Shown: in pieces, positions 35,056 through 44,304 of the stretch
How positions within the stretch are numbered: position 1 is the stretch's first letter
How the letters are laid out: each line of letters opens with the position of its first letter
NCBI GenBank assembly: GCA_030749725.1
Contig: JASMJM010000014.1
Span: 1 to 64,000, forward strand
Length of the DNA stretch: 64,000 nucleotides
Direction: 5' to 3'
Source: Pseudomonadales bacterium
Lineage (GTDB): Bacteria > Pseudomonadota > Gammaproteobacteria > Pseudomonadales > Azotimanducaceae
Made by a program: the position numbers and the translations under genes
The notes under the pieces: model-generated
Seen by the model: the letters and a program-made list of their open reading frames with translations, nothing else
Told to the model about the DNA's origin: nothing
Databases searched by the model: none

Positions 35056-36201
35056 CTACAGCCTTCCCTTTATCCAACGAAACGCTCTGTCTCGCATCAA
35101 TGCAGCATCCTCCTCTAACATCACCCCTTCCGCAATCGATACATCGATGGCTTGCTCGTACTCAGCCTTGAATGCCTTTTCGTTCTTATAGCGCGCCTTC
35201 AATTCCTCGCTGGTGAAATCTCGAGCGAAACCGTATAGAAAACTGAAACGATTGCCGCCAGGTGTTCTGGTGCCTCTACCCCTGTGTTCAGCTATTGGCA
35301 CGGCAAAGTCGGGCAGTCGAATGCCGCCGAGGGCATTGCCGTATTTGTCCGTTTTGATTCTTGGCCCATTGTCTTGTATGACGTTGATCCTTTCTGCAAT
35401 TGGGGGTGGGGTCCCATCCTTTAACCAGATGTGCATGTGGCGAAGCGCTGCATCATAGGCTGAAGTGTATGAGTGCCAGTTGGGATTCTCCAAACCGGTT
35501 TGTAGTGATGCTTCACTACCAGGCAAAACCCGTGGAACGGTCACGTGGGAGCTGCCGCTTATCTCCCGTTCCACCTGTAGACCCGCCATAGGATCGTTGC
35601 TGCGTTTCGTTCTATCGGCTGCGACTACCCGCGCCGCCTGCGTGTACATGTCGTAGGAGTAGGCATCGCCCGGGTGGACCAGGCTGCCGTAACGCTCCGG
35701 GTCCCACTGACGCAGACCGGCGGCGGTGGGACCGGGAACGCCGTCGACGCCAATCTTCTGGGCGGAGACACCTACCCAGGTATAGCCGCGCAGGTATTCA
35801 CCGCTCCCGACAGATCCCAGTTCGTAACCGGCGGTAACGTTTTGCCAGTGTAGAACCACGGTTCCATTGAAATCATCCTGCTCGATGGGGCGTACCACAA
35901 GAATTCGTGTCTTGTAGGGGATTTCTTCGCCTTTGCTGCGCACCTGCCAGCGACCATCCGGCGTCTTCTCGGTGCCCGGTTTGAACTCAAAACCACTGGC
36001 TTTGCCTTCGATGAAGTACTCCGCCATACGGTAGCCGTATTCGGCGAGATCAAGAGTCGGTGCACTGAATGGCTTGCCCTGCTTTCCACCGGTGATCGGT
36101 CCGGTAACGACAGGATTCTGCCGCGGATCGGCGTCGCAGTAGCTGTGTACGGCCAGAAGAATAAGGGTGGTGATAAGGGTGGTTTTCAATTGGCTGGTCA
36201 T
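35056..36201 (-). CDS. Exported alpha/beta hydrolase-domain protein lacking its nucleophile region
   Basis: A 381-residue protein with a signal peptide (TLITTLILLAVHSYCDA). It shows the start of the large alpha/beta hydrolase domain family (ILVVRPIEQDDFNGTVVLHWQNVTAGYELG, then YDMYTQAARVVAADR) and its end (GSSHVTVPRVLPG, GGIRLPDFAVP). Between MAGLQVERE and ISGSSHV the family normally has about 100 residues with the GxSQSA nucleophile elbow, which is absent here. The frame stays open, so it is an in-frame deletion. It should be catalytically dead. Start ATG 36201 was chosen by the signal peptide. Confidence 0.6.
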   Translation of the reverse strand: MTSQLKTTLITTLILLAVHSYCDADPRQNPVVTGPITGGKQGKPFSAPTLDLAEYGYRMAEYFIEGKASGFEFKPGTEKTPDGRWQVRSKGEEIPYKTRILVVRPIEQDDFNGTVVLHWQNVTAGYELGSVGSGEYLRGYTWVGVSAQKIGVDGVPGPTAAGLRQWDPERYGSLVHPGDAYSYDMYTQAARVVAADRTKRSNDPMAGLQVEREISGSSHVTVPRVLPGSEASLQTGLENPNWHSYTSAYDAALRHMHIWLKDGTPPPIAERINVIQDNGPRIKTDKYGNALGGIRLPDFAVPIAEHRGRGTRTPGGNRFSFLYGFARDFTSEELKARYKNEKAFKAEYEQAIDVSIAEGVMLEEDAALMRDRAFRWIKGRL

Positions 36202-36382
36202 GTTGCATCTCTCCGTGCAATGGCGTGACCGAGTGTACATTGAATTGCCCCGTATAAGTATTGCCCTGGCAACTAATCGACGCCTCCGACCGCTGCCGCA
36301 TCCTCGTAACGATAGCCCGTATATGTTACTGTCGAAGCCAAAAGAACCGTACGCACCTGCTGCCAGTGAGAGGAATAAAACG

Positions 36383-37111
36383 ATGACGGACGCAACGACG
36401 GTGATCGCCGGCAAAGAAGGTCGCAAGAAGCTCGATCCTAAATCCTTCCGCAAAAAGACCCCCGCTGTAATCCCCGAGGGCAGCCCATGGAACGTGATCG
36501 AAGAAGCGTTCTTGAAGCGACGCAGCGTGCGCAAGTACAAGCGTAAACAGGTGCCGGAACACTATATCAAGCGGATTCTGGAGGTGGGACGGTTTGCCCC
36601 CTCCCAGGGCAACTGCCAACCGTGGAAATTCCTAGTGGTGCGAGACCGGGATATGATCGAGGAAATGGAGCAATTCGTGCTAGGGCAGTTCAAGGCGCTC
36701 GCCTCTATTCCAAAGGGAACTGACATTCCCGGCATGCATCCAGTTCCAAGGAAGCTGCTTACCGAGTCACCAGCCGGGGAGGGAATCCGGATCTTCCACG
36801 GCGCACCAACGTTGATCTTCCCGCTGATGGATAGCCGCGGTATTGGTCATCCTGAGATCGATCTCGGCATCGTCGGCACCAATATCATCATGGCAGCCTG
36901 CAGTCTGGGACTGGGTACCTGCTGGGTGGGATTTGCCGAGTCCCTCAATGCCAGCGACTGGCCGCAACGTCTCGGGGTGGGCGAACCTTACCGGCTGATC
37001 GAAGCGATCACAGTCGGTTATGAGGTGGGTAACGCCCAGGGTAATTTCGTGCACCGGGAAACCCATAAGACCACCTGGTTCGAGGGTGGGGAAAAACGGT
37101 ACATCTATTAG
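36383..37111 (+). CDS. Nitroreductase-family protein
   Basis: A 242-residue FMN-dependent nitroreductase: AFLKRRSVRKYKRKQVP near residue 43, then RFAPSQGNCQPWKFLVV, GTNIIMAACSLGLGTCWVG near residue 172 and AITVGYEVG. AGGA precedes ATG 36383. It starts a three-gene cluster with a ferredoxin (11 bases on) and a flavodoxin-like protein. It could receive electrons from these and reduce a nitro-, quinone- or halogenated compound, which is an inference. Confidence 0.85.
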   Translation: MTDATTVIAGKEGRKKLDPKSFRKKTPAVIPEGSPWNVIEEAFLKRRSVRKYKRKQVPEHYIKRILEVGRFAPSQGNCQPWKFLVVRDRDMIEEMEQFVLGQFKALASIPKGTDIPGMHPVPRKLLTESPAGEGIRIFHGAPTLIFPLMDSRGIGHPEIDLGIVGTNIIMAACSLGLGTCWVGFAESLNASDWPQRLGVGEPYRLIEAITVGYEVGNAQGNFVHRETHKTTWFEGGEKRYIY

Positions 37112-37122
37112 GGGGAGTAACC

Positions 37123-37449
37123 ATGTCAACAGAAGCCTTTGGAGAGTTGGATTTTGCCCCGAAAACGGAGCGCACGGAATTCGGTCCGGGCCATGTGGAG
37201 GTGGACGAAGCGTTGTGCGATGGCTGCATTCTCTGTTCGGTCATCTGCGCCGCCGGTATCCTCGAAATCGTCGGTAAAGGCAAGGACAAGAAAGTGCGTA
37301 AGCGCCCCGGGCAGGATAACTGCATGGCCTGCGCCTGTTGCGAAGCGATCTGCCAGCTCGACGCCGTTCGCGTGGTGCACGGGTATGACTTCGGCGGCGA
37401 CTGGAAACAGTATGATCGAGGGGAGCTGTCTCCGCCGCGCCCGTTCTAG
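37123..37449 (+). CDS. Two-cluster 4Fe-4S ferredoxin-like protein
   Basis: A 108-residue protein with two 4Fe-4S motifs, CDGCILCSVIC near residue 32 and CMACACCEAIC near residue 66, and an unusual CC pair in the second. Residues before the clusters (TEFGPGHVEVDEALC) and the tail (DFGGDWKQYDRGELSPPRPF) are extra to simple ferredoxins. It should pass electrons to or from the nitroreductase encoded just before it. GGGGGAG precedes the ATG. Confidence 0.82.
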   Translation: MSTEAFGELDFAPKTERTEFGPGHVEVDEALCDGCILCSVICAAGILEIVGKGKDKKVRKRPGQDNCMACACCEAICQLDAVRVVHGYDFGGDWKQYDRGELSPPRPF

Positions 37450-37455
37450 GCCGTC

Positions 37456-37917
37456 ATGGCCAATCTGCTTATCAATGTTCATTGTCCGTCGAGCAATACC
37501 AAACGATTGAGGGATGCGCTGGTCAACGGCGCGGCCCATCCCGACCTTGCCAACATTACAGTGCGAGTCACCGAGCCGCTCAAGGCAACCGCGGATGACG
37601 TCTTCTGGGCGGATGCCGTCATTCTAGGGACGACGGTCAATTTCGGGTACATGAGCGGAGCCATGAAGGATTTCTTCGATCGAAGCTACGAAACCTGCCT
37701 TGAGAAGACCGAAGGCTTGCCCTACGCAATTGCGCTTCGCGGCAGGTCGGATGCCACCGGGGCGAAGGCAAGCATGGAGAAGATCGTCACCGGACTCAAG
37801 TGGCGAGCCGTTCAGGAACCGTTGCTGTGCATCGGAGATTTCAAGGAGTCCTTTGTGATCGAGTGGCAGGAACTCGGCCTGACGGTGGCCGCGGGGCTTG
37901 ATAGCGGGATTTACTAG
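37456..37917 (+). CDS. Flavodoxin-like FMN protein
   Basis: A 153-residue flavodoxin-fold protein: NLLINVHCPSSNTKRL (phosphate loop for FMN) at the start, AVILGTTVNFGYMSGAMKDFFDRSYE in the middle (the WrbA-like FMN-contact loop), and LTVAAGLDSG at the end. It lies 6 bases after the ferredoxin gene. With the nitroreductase it forms an electron-transfer module. The direction of flow is not certain. Confidence 0.8.
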   Translation: MANLLINVHCPSSNTKRLRDALVNGAAHPDLANITVRVTEPLKATADDVFWADAVILGTTVNFGYMSGAMKDFFDRSYETCLEKTEGLPYAIALRGRSDATGAKASMEKIVTGLKWRAVQEPLLCIGDFKESFVIEWQELGLTVAAGLDSGIY

Positions 37918-37951
37918 GATGGTTTTTCTACCCTGACCCATCGCGGCGCGG

Positions 37952-38160
37952 TTATCTCGTTGGGACCATTCGCTCCAGCTCATCGAACCAATTCAGGACC
38001 ACCACAGCCTTCGGATCCATCTTGGTTACGGGCTTGACCATCAAAAACCGATTACCATCGGGAGCTATGTCGTAATTGCGCAGTATAAAGTCAGTGTATT
38101 CAGCAGTGTCGAAAAGCGTCCGAGGGGTGCCCAGTGTGACCGAATCGTGCTGCGTGTTCC
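37952..38160 (-). pseudogene. C-terminal relic of a TolB/protein-kinase-type beta-propeller protein
   Basis: On the minus strand a frame of about 65 codons encodes LGTPRTLFDTAEYTDF, then YDIAPDGNRFLMVKP and VVVLNWFDELERMVP before a TAA at 37954. This is the typical end of large WD40-like or eukaryotic-type Ser/Thr kinase proteins (the YDVAPDGxRFLM and VVLNWxEELKRLVP signatures). Upstream, an in-frame TAG closes the reading. It is a short relic of a gene now lost. Confidence 0.65.
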
Positions 38161-38290
38161 ATGGCTATATCCTTGGGATTGACCCGGACCATAGTACTCA
38201 GATGGTCCCAAAATAGCAAAACGGATAGAGCTTGATATCGTTCTCATGAATGACAGCTATCGATATATAGCGGATGTTATCTCAACACTC

Positions 38291-39265
38291 TTAGAGTGCG
38301 TCGTAAAACGCTTCCATGCGTTTGCGCAGGCCTGCGTCAGGAAGTTGCCCCGTCGCAGCACCAAGATTGTCGGTCAGATATTTCATCTTTGCCGTGCCGG
38401 GAATCGCACAGGTCACGGCCGGGTGGGAAACGATATACTTCAGGAATACCTGGCCCCAACTACGGCATCCGATTTCTGTTGCCCAGTCCGGGAGGGGCCG
38501 TTCCCCGACCGCCTGGAAAAGGCGGCCCCTGCCGTAGGGCAGATTTACCAGCACAGCCATGCCACGATCTGCTGCCAGCGGAAGGATCGTCTCGGCCGAT
38601 GTGCGGGACGCCAGTGAGTAGTTTACCTGAATGAAATCCAGGTCCTCCTTGCGCATCATGGCGATGAAGTCGTCGTATTGACGCGGGCTTGACGTGGTCG
38701 CACCCACATACCGAAAACGTCCGCCCGCCTTCCACTCCCGGATTACCGGCAGCATTTCCTGCCACCCGGCGAGATTGTGTACTTCCATCAGATCGATGAC
38801 TTTCGTCTTCAATCGCGTGAAGGACTGCTCCATCTGGGCAATTCCTGCTTCCACGCTGCGTGCCCGCACTTTGGTGGCAAGAAAGAGATCTTTACGATTG
38901 CCAATCTCATCCACCAGGTCACCCACGACGATCTCTACAGTGCCGTAGGACGGTGCGGTGTCCACAAGACGGCCGCCGATCTGTGGCAACGCACGTAACA
39001 CGTTCCGCAGTGGATCACGTTCTTCAGCACCCGTACCTACATTGTAGCGACGAGCTGTGCCGATCCCTACAACAGGTATCTCCTCTCCTGTCGATGGTAT
39101 TGGTCTGGTCCTCAGTTTTTGTGTCGTAATGCGAGATGTGCCGACACTGGCCGACTCGCCGGCAGCCGCCAGTGACCTGTACGGGCCGACAGCCATTCCG
39201 ATTCCAAGTCCTGCACCCAGTTTCAGCGCTTTGCGCCGCGTGATCTTGTTGTCTTCGCCTTTCAT
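38291..39265 (-). CDS. Tat-exported aldo/keto reductase
   Basis: A 324-residue protein. The N-terminus is a Tat signal (ITRRKALKLGAGLGIGMAVG). The rest is an AKR TIM barrel: PVVGIGTARRYN, then DTAPSYGTVE near residue 100 (Asp and Tyr of the active site) and ATKVRARS with the Lys; the histidine lies in LMEVHNLAGW. The Tat signal implies that it is folded, probably with NADPH, before export. It should reduce or oxidise a carbonyl compound in the periplasm. Confidence 0.82.
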   Translation of the reverse strand: MKGEDNKITRRKALKLGAGLGIGMAVGPYRSLAAAGESASVGTSRITTQKLRTRPIPSTGEEIPVVGIGTARRYNVGTGAEERDPLRNVLRALPQIGGRLVDTAPSYGTVEIVVGDLVDEIGNRKDLFLATKVRARSVEAGIAQMEQSFTRLKTKVIDLMEVHNLAGWQEMLPVIREWKAGGRFRYVGATTSSPRQYDDFIAMMRKEDLDFIQVNYSLASRTSAETILPLAADRGMAVLVNLPYGRGRLFQAVGERPLPDWATEIGCRSWGQVFLKYIVSHPAVTCAIPGTAKMKYLTDNLGAATGQLPDAGLRKRMEAFYDAL

Positions 39266-39544
39266 CCTGCTGCCTCCGATTGGTTCTGACTACCTTGGTC
39301 AACCTAATTCCCACGGCCTTTGAGATCAACCATTTTCTGTTCATTTGACTTGCCCAGAAGATAGGAGACAAGAGCTCGGTTCCGAAAGCGGTACTGCCAC
39401 GAACGACCGGACATGGCACATCGCCGTATAGGACACATGGTACCGTGCGTTTATTTTCGCTGTCTTCGATAGCAAGGAACCCACTTCCACTTCTATGCTA
39501 TGGTTGCTCAGTCTGATGACTACACACTTGGAGGATCAAAAGCA

Positions 39545-41194
39545 ATGAGACTCATAAACAACGCCACCTATATTTTGCTAATACTGGCACTTCTCGGCTG
39601 TAGTCCAACACAGGACTCCGCAGGAACTGAAGCAAAAAGCACTGTTGCGCCAAGCGCCGGCAAGCCAGAGGTCACAGCAATCGCCGAGGGCGCTCAGACA
39701 GCCGGCGGAGCAAACGGCATGCACTTCGGTCCGGATGGTCTGCTCTACATGGCATCGGTAGCCGCTTCAGAGCTGATCGCTTTGGATCCCGAGACTGGAG
39801 ACGTGAAGAGACGTCTTGGTGCTGGCGATGGCGTCGTTGGTCCGGATGATGTCGCCTTTGCACCGGATGGGGCGTTCTACTGGACTTCGATCATGACCGG
39901 CGAAGTGGCAGGTTTCAAAGCTGATGGCAGCCTGGTGACAGCGGCGCAGCTTACCCCGGGTGTGAATCCGATTACCTTTTCCGATGATGGCCGCCTGTTT
40001 GTGTCCCAATGCTTTTTTGATGACAAACTCTATGAACTGGATCCTGCCGGCGTAAAGGAACCACGCCTGATAAGCGATCAACTGGGACCGGGTTGCGGTC
40101 TAAATGGCATGGACTGGGGACCGGATGGCCGGCTGTACGGCCCTCGCTGGTATGTGGGTGAGGTGGTGAGCTTCGATGTGGATAAGAATACCATGCGAAC
40201 GGAAGCCACCGGCATTGCGATTCCGGCAGCGGTGAAATTCGACTCGAAAGGCCGACTGCACGTGTTGGATACCGGTTTGGGTCAGATTATTCGCATTGAG
40301 GGTGACACTCGCACAATCGTTGTACAGATCCAACCCGGGCTGGATAATTTTGCCTTTGATGACCAGGATCAGATTTTTGTGTCGAGTTTTGTCGATGGTT
40401 TTGTTAAGCGCGTCGAGGCCGATGGCAGCCTAACCACTTTACTGGAGGGGGGTATGACCGGTCCGGCGGGTCTTACCATCCATGGTGACGACATTATCGT
40501 GGCGGATGGTATGGCTGTCCGAGGATTTGATCGTAACACCGGTGCACCCGTTCCTGACAAGAGTGCCATTGCATTGGTGGATGACATGGGCGGTGCTATC
40601 AATATCACGGCAGACGGTGACAACCTGATCTTGACCTCCTGGCAATTTGGCGGAGTTCGGGTATGGGATCCAGTCAAGCGCGAGGTCATAACAAGCTTCA
40701 CTGACTATGTGCAACCGGTCAGTGCCGTCAGGTTCGCAGGTGAAATCGTAGTTGCTGAGCACGGCAAACAACGGGTTGTGTCCAGCGGAGATAACCCCAC
40801 CACATATGCAGCCAATCTACCTGCCCCAACAGGTTTGGTAGTGTCGGGTGAACGACTCTTTGTCACCGATCGATCCAGGGGTGAGATCCTGCAGATCGCC
40901 GAACAAGGGAAACCCCTGACTGATCCCATCGTGGTCGTATCCGGTCTGGATTCCCCCGAAGGGTTCGCCGTGTTGGGTGATGGATTTGTAGTGGTGGAGG
41001 CAGCATTGGGCCACGTCACACAGATCGCCGCAGATGGCAGTCGGACACAACTTGCTGCCTTGCCGCCCAATACTGAAGAAGCAGGTCCTCAGCAGCCGCC
41101 GTCAATGCAGTTCGATGGGGTGATTGCTGATGGACGTGATGTCTTTGTTACCAACCACAGTGAGAGGAAACTGTATCGCATTCGGTTGCAGTAG
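39545..41194 (+). CDS. Propeller lipoprotein (SMP-30/NHL-like)
   Basis: A 549-residue lipoprotein with a lipobox (LALLGC, Cys near residue 16). The mature part is a long NHL/SMP-30-like beta-propeller with repeated FGPDGLLYMA, FAPDGAFYW, WGPDGRLYGP and AADGSRTQ motifs. The length would hold two six-bladed propellers. It is likely periplasmic or outer-membrane bound, possibly a lactonase or a sugar-binding protein. TTGGAGG precedes the ATG. Its last 15 codons are repeated 1.2 kb downstream (see 42373). Confidence 0.75.
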   Translation: MRLINNATYILLILALLGCSPTQDSAGTEAKSTVAPSAGKPEVTAIAEGAQTAGGANGMHFGPDGLLYMASVAASELIALDPETGDVKRRLGAGDGVVGPDDVAFAPDGAFYWTSIMTGEVAGFKADGSLVTAAQLTPGVNPITFSDDGRLFVSQCFFDDKLYELDPAGVKEPRLISDQLGPGCGLNGMDWGPDGRLYGPRWYVGEVVSFDVDKNTMRTEATGIAIPAAVKFDSKGRLHVLDTGLGQIIRIEGDTRTIVVQIQPGLDNFAFDDQDQIFVSSFVDGFVKRVEADGSLTTLLEGGMTGPAGLTIHGDDIIVADGMAVRGFDRNTGAPVPDKSAIALVDDMGGAINITADGDNLILTSWQFGGVRVWDPVKREVITSFTDYVQPVSAVRFAGEIVVAEHGKQRVVSSGDNPTTYAANLPAPTGLVVSGERLFVTDRSRGEILQIAEQGKPLTDPIVVVSGLDSPEGFAVLGDGFVVVEAALGHVTQIAADGSRTQLAALPPNTEEAGPQQPPSMQFDGVIADGRDVFVTNHSERKLYRIRLQ

Positions 41195-41209
41195 GACTAC
41201 TCAACCAGC

Positions 41210-42319
41210 CTAGTTGGGACCGCTGCCGATGGCAACGGGAGTGAAACTACGGGCGCTTAGCGCGTCCAACGCGCCGCTGTAGCGGAATTCATCGTCGAAG
41301 TAACAGCTCAAGGTCTTGATGTGGCTCCTGGCAGAACGACTTCGGCGACAGTTCACCCGGTTGGCGTCGGCACCATATCTGGCAATGTAGCTACTGACCA
41401 CTTCCTCTGCGTGAGGCATAAGCTCCTCGGGAATCTGTTCACGGACGTTGTTCCAGTATCTGCTGATTTCGGGCATGGTCGTTGCGGATGCCGCCACTCC
41501 CAACCAGCCAATTGCTGTTTCGTTATCTTGTGGCACGTCACCTCGACCCGTCAGATAGAGGTACCCCACACGTGCCTGGGCGTACTTGAAACCGTGTCTG
41601 GCGGCATTGAGCAGGTAGGGGAATGCTTCCTTTAGCTTGCCGATCCGGTAGAAGTACGAGCCCTTCCGGCGGTCTTCATAGATATCCATAATGGTCATTA
41701 TCGGTATCCTGAAGTTCTTGGGTCTGGTCCCATAGACGGTGATCTCCTCAATAGGCCGATCGTCTTCGTCACGAAGCTCCACGCCCGACTGAGCCTGATC
41801 GGTTCCCGTCTCGATGTTGTCGATCCCATCTGGTGACGGATCCGCGCCCTCTGCCAGCAGATATTCCTCCACTCGCGTATTGCCTTCAGATGCCGCCGCG
41901 AGGAAAGGCGTGGACAAGCCGGAATTCGCGTCGATATCTGCTCCTTGTCTGAGCAGAAAGACCACCATTGCCACGTCGTCAAACGGGGACTGGGCCGCAG
42001 CGTGCAGTGGAATTTCCTCAGACCAGTTTCTGGCGTTGACGTCTGATCCACTCTCAATCAGGTAAAGGGTGATATCCCGGTGACCGAGGAACGCCGCCCA
42101 ATGAAGCGGCAGATTCCCCTTTGAATCCCTCGCCTCCAGGAGCATGGCATCGGCCTCAACCAGCTGCCGCACCCTACCGAGATCGTGAGTCTTGACCGCA
42201 TCATGGATCTCAATCATGGGATCGAGTGGTCTGTGAACGCATGCCACGATCAGTAGCAGCGCGGCAACGGCACAGAAATGGCGCCCAATAGTCGAATTGC
42301 TCCCAACCTTTGCAGCCAT
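41210..42319 (-). CDS. Ankyrin-repeat/Sel1-like lipoprotein
   Basis: A 369-residue lipoprotein with a hydrophobic signal (FCAVAALLLIVAC, lipobox Cys near residue 25). Three to four ankyrin repeats lie at about residues 35-150 (LLEARDSKGNLPLHWAAFLGHRD, VNARNWSEEIPLHAAAQ, IDANSGLSTPFLAAASEGN). A later Sel1-like region has YAQARVGYLYLTGRGDVPQ. The start is ATG 42319, by signal peptide. It would be a protein-binding envelope lipoprotein. It lies between the propeller gene and the relic of its duplicate, on the opposite strand. Confidence 0.75.
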   Translation of the reverse strand: MAAKVGSNSTIGRHFCAVAALLLIVACVHRPLDPMIEIHDAVKTHDLGRVRQLVEADAMLLEARDSKGNLPLHWAAFLGHRDITLYLIESGSDVNARNWSEEIPLHAAAQSPFDDVAMVVFLLRQGADIDANSGLSTPFLAAASEGNTRVEEYLLAEGADPSPDGIDNIETGTDQAQSGVELRDEDDRPIEEITVYGTRPKNFRIPIMTIMDIYEDRRKGSYFYRIGKLKEAFPYLLNAARHGFKYAQARVGYLYLTGRGDVPQDNETAIGWLGVAASATTMPEISRYWNNVREQIPEELMPHAEEVVSSYIARYGADANRVNCRRSRSARSHIKTLSCYFDDEFRYSGALDALSARSFTPVAIGSGPN

Positions 42320-42372
42320 TCCTGACGCCGACTTGCGTTTCTCCTCTCCTCTTGACGCACAGGGCTGGTAAT

Positions 42373-42420
42373 GTGACCGAACACACTGAGAGGAAACTGT
42401 ACCGCGTTCGGTTGCCATAG
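42373..42420 (+). pseudogene. 3'-end relic of a duplicated propeller-lipoprotein gene
   Basis: The 16 codons ending in TAG at 42420 read VTEHTERKLYRVRLP, matching VTNHSERKLYRIRLQ at the end of the gene at 39545-41194; the DNA is also similar (AGAGGAAACTGTA). No upstream part of the second copy remains; the ankyrin lipoprotein gene occupies the space. This is the tail of a former tandem duplicate. Confidence 0.7.
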
Positions 42421-42502
42421 TACCCTTACATGTCTGACACACAGTGTGTGCCTGGGCCAAACCCCACGGAATCGTTAGACAAATTGCGTCGTGACCGATT
42501 TG

Positions 42503-43792
42503 TTATTCGTCTTTAGCCTTCATGGCCATGTCCAGCGCCAGATCCCGGGCGGTCTTCGTGGTCAGCAATTGAATCATCTCCTGTGCCGCATTGGCCCCTG
42601 CTGCTTGCGCATTCCCCGCGCCCATGGTTAGCTCCGGAACCCACTTCTGTTTGCCGAATTCTTCGGCGTATTTGGCATTGACCTCTTCAAACGTGGCCAG
42701 CTTCTGGGCCAGCGCGCCATCAGCGTTTATCATCTTGCTTCTTGCTTCGGCCTCCGCGCTGGAGCGCAACTCAATGGCTTCTGCTTCCTGTCCGGCCGCC
42801 TTAACGTCTTCAACTTGCGCCAGATAGTTCTGATGATTAACTTCAACCTGACGTTGCGCATTGATTACGGCAACTTCCTTTTCTCTCTCGGCGACCACAA
42901 CGGCCTTCTCCTTCTCGACCTCTTGCTCATACTTAGCCACAGCCACGTCACGTTTGCCTTCGGCTACCGCCTGCTGTTCCTGCTGTTTCGCCTTTTCGGC
43001 CTGGGCTCGTGAAGTGATGATTGCCATTTCGGCCTCTCGTTTGGTCTGAATCTGGTCAAGCGTTTTCTGTTCAAACGACCAATCATTGATGGCAAAACCG
43101 GACACGCCAAATGAATACTGGGCTATGTCGGGTGCGTTGTGTTGTGCTTGACCGGTTGACATATCGATGACCGGTACGTCTTTTTCGCGCGTCACTGCCG
43201 GCCTAGTTGTACTCCCGTCAGGGTCAACCTGGGCGGGTTCGACTTCCACCTCGGTCTTTGTCAAGACTGTACGGTATGTGCCAAATTCAAATTGATCCTC
43301 AGCCCATGAAGCAAAATCCGATCTCTTTGCTGTATAGGCTTCTTCCGATGTCATGAGCCCTGCCGTTAGATTCATGGCTTCTTTCAGGGTCGGGCGGAAT
43401 ATCTTGGCCCGTATGCCCTCAGGAGAGCGAAATTCTTTGTGAACCTTGAGCATCGACGTTTCATCGTTAGGCAACGCCAGACGGGCAACACCGTGGATAT
43501 GGCCCTTGCCACCGTCCTGATATCTAACGGAAATAGGCACCCCGGCTTCGTCAGATGTGAACTGTTCAGTCAGGACATCCGGATATTCCCACGTTCTGCC
43601 AAACAGACTCCAGTAAAGGCCCGGCTCAAATTTGATAAACGTGTTCCCCGTCGGCCACTGAACCACCGTACGATAGCCATTGTCATTGATGCCAAACGTC
43701 ATCAAGACAATTCCGATTAGCACGAATACAACAACGATTCCTGAATATTTGATTGCTACTGACAAGGACTCACTTAGTTTTTGGTTAGGCAT
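42503..43792 (-). CDS. SPFH/band 7 membrane protein
   Basis: A 429-residue protein with one membrane helix (IVVVFVLIGIVLMTFG, about residues 18-34), an SPFH domain (about 40-240) and a long charged coiled coil (QAEKAKQQEQQAVAEGKRDVA, then EKEKAVVVAEREKEVAV). The C-terminus has small-residue sequences as in flotillins. It likely forms large membrane assemblies and influences membrane quality control. A strong AGGAGG precedes the ATG. No protease or NfeD partner lies beside it. Confidence 0.85.
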   Translation of the reverse strand: MPNQKLSESLSVAIKYSGIVVVFVLIGIVLMTFGINDNGYRTVVQWPTGNTFIKFEPGLYWSLFGRTWEYPDVLTEQFTSDEAGVPISVRYQDGGKGHIHGVARLALPNDETSMLKVHKEFRSPEGIRAKIFRPTLKEAMNLTAGLMTSEEAYTAKRSDFASWAEDQFEFGTYRTVLTKTEVEVEPAQVDPDGSTTRPAVTREKDVPVIDMSTGQAQHNAPDIAQYSFGVSGFAINDWSFEQKTLDQIQTKREAEMAIITSRAQAEKAKQQEQQAVAEGKRDVAVAKYEQEVEKEKAVVVAEREKEVAVINAQRQVEVNHQNYLAQVEDVKAAGQEAEAIELRSSAEAEARSKMINADGALAQKLATFEEVNAKYAEEFGKQKWVPELTMGAGNAQAAGANAAQEMIQLLTTKTARDLALDMAMKAKDE

Positions 43793-44304
43793 GCTTATCC
43801 TCCTGTTTGGAATGTGATTTCACGCTTCGCCTTTGTATGCAGGAAATGGCCACTCCATGCCTATCCCTTATTATCCGTAGCCGGTCCATATTAGCCTAGC
43901 GATAGCGCTATTCAAAGTACCATGTGCCTGGCGGATTCTGTTCGCATATCGAAAACGAAGCTGATTGGAGTCCCAGACCTGGCTGAGACGTTGCCGTCCA
44001 CTCCGGCAGAAGTAGTTCGAAGTCTCCTAGTGACGGCGGCTTCTGGCATAAAGTGCCGCCGACACAGATGAGCCGGATCGGTCAAGAGAGCAGACGTTCT
44101 GAAGTCGGCAGCGACGACCATCGACGTCATCGAGAGCAACCACTTCACCTGCATTCACGCGAGGCACACATAGGGCGTTCTGTTCGGGCCCCGCAAAAGG
44201 GATCGCTCACCGGCCCGCACGAGCATATAATCCGCAAGACCAGGAACATGCTTTGGGACCTCAAAGCGGTTAGACGATTTCGTTGTCGATCAGAGGAGTA
44301 ACCT
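43793..44304. other. Intergenic region
   Basis: About 510 bases between the leftward SPFH gene and the rightward ADP-ribosylglycohydrolase gene. It should hold both promoters. I see no gene with a start signal or family likeness, no strong hairpin and no MITE copy. Short open frames on both strands look like chance. Confidence 0.5.
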
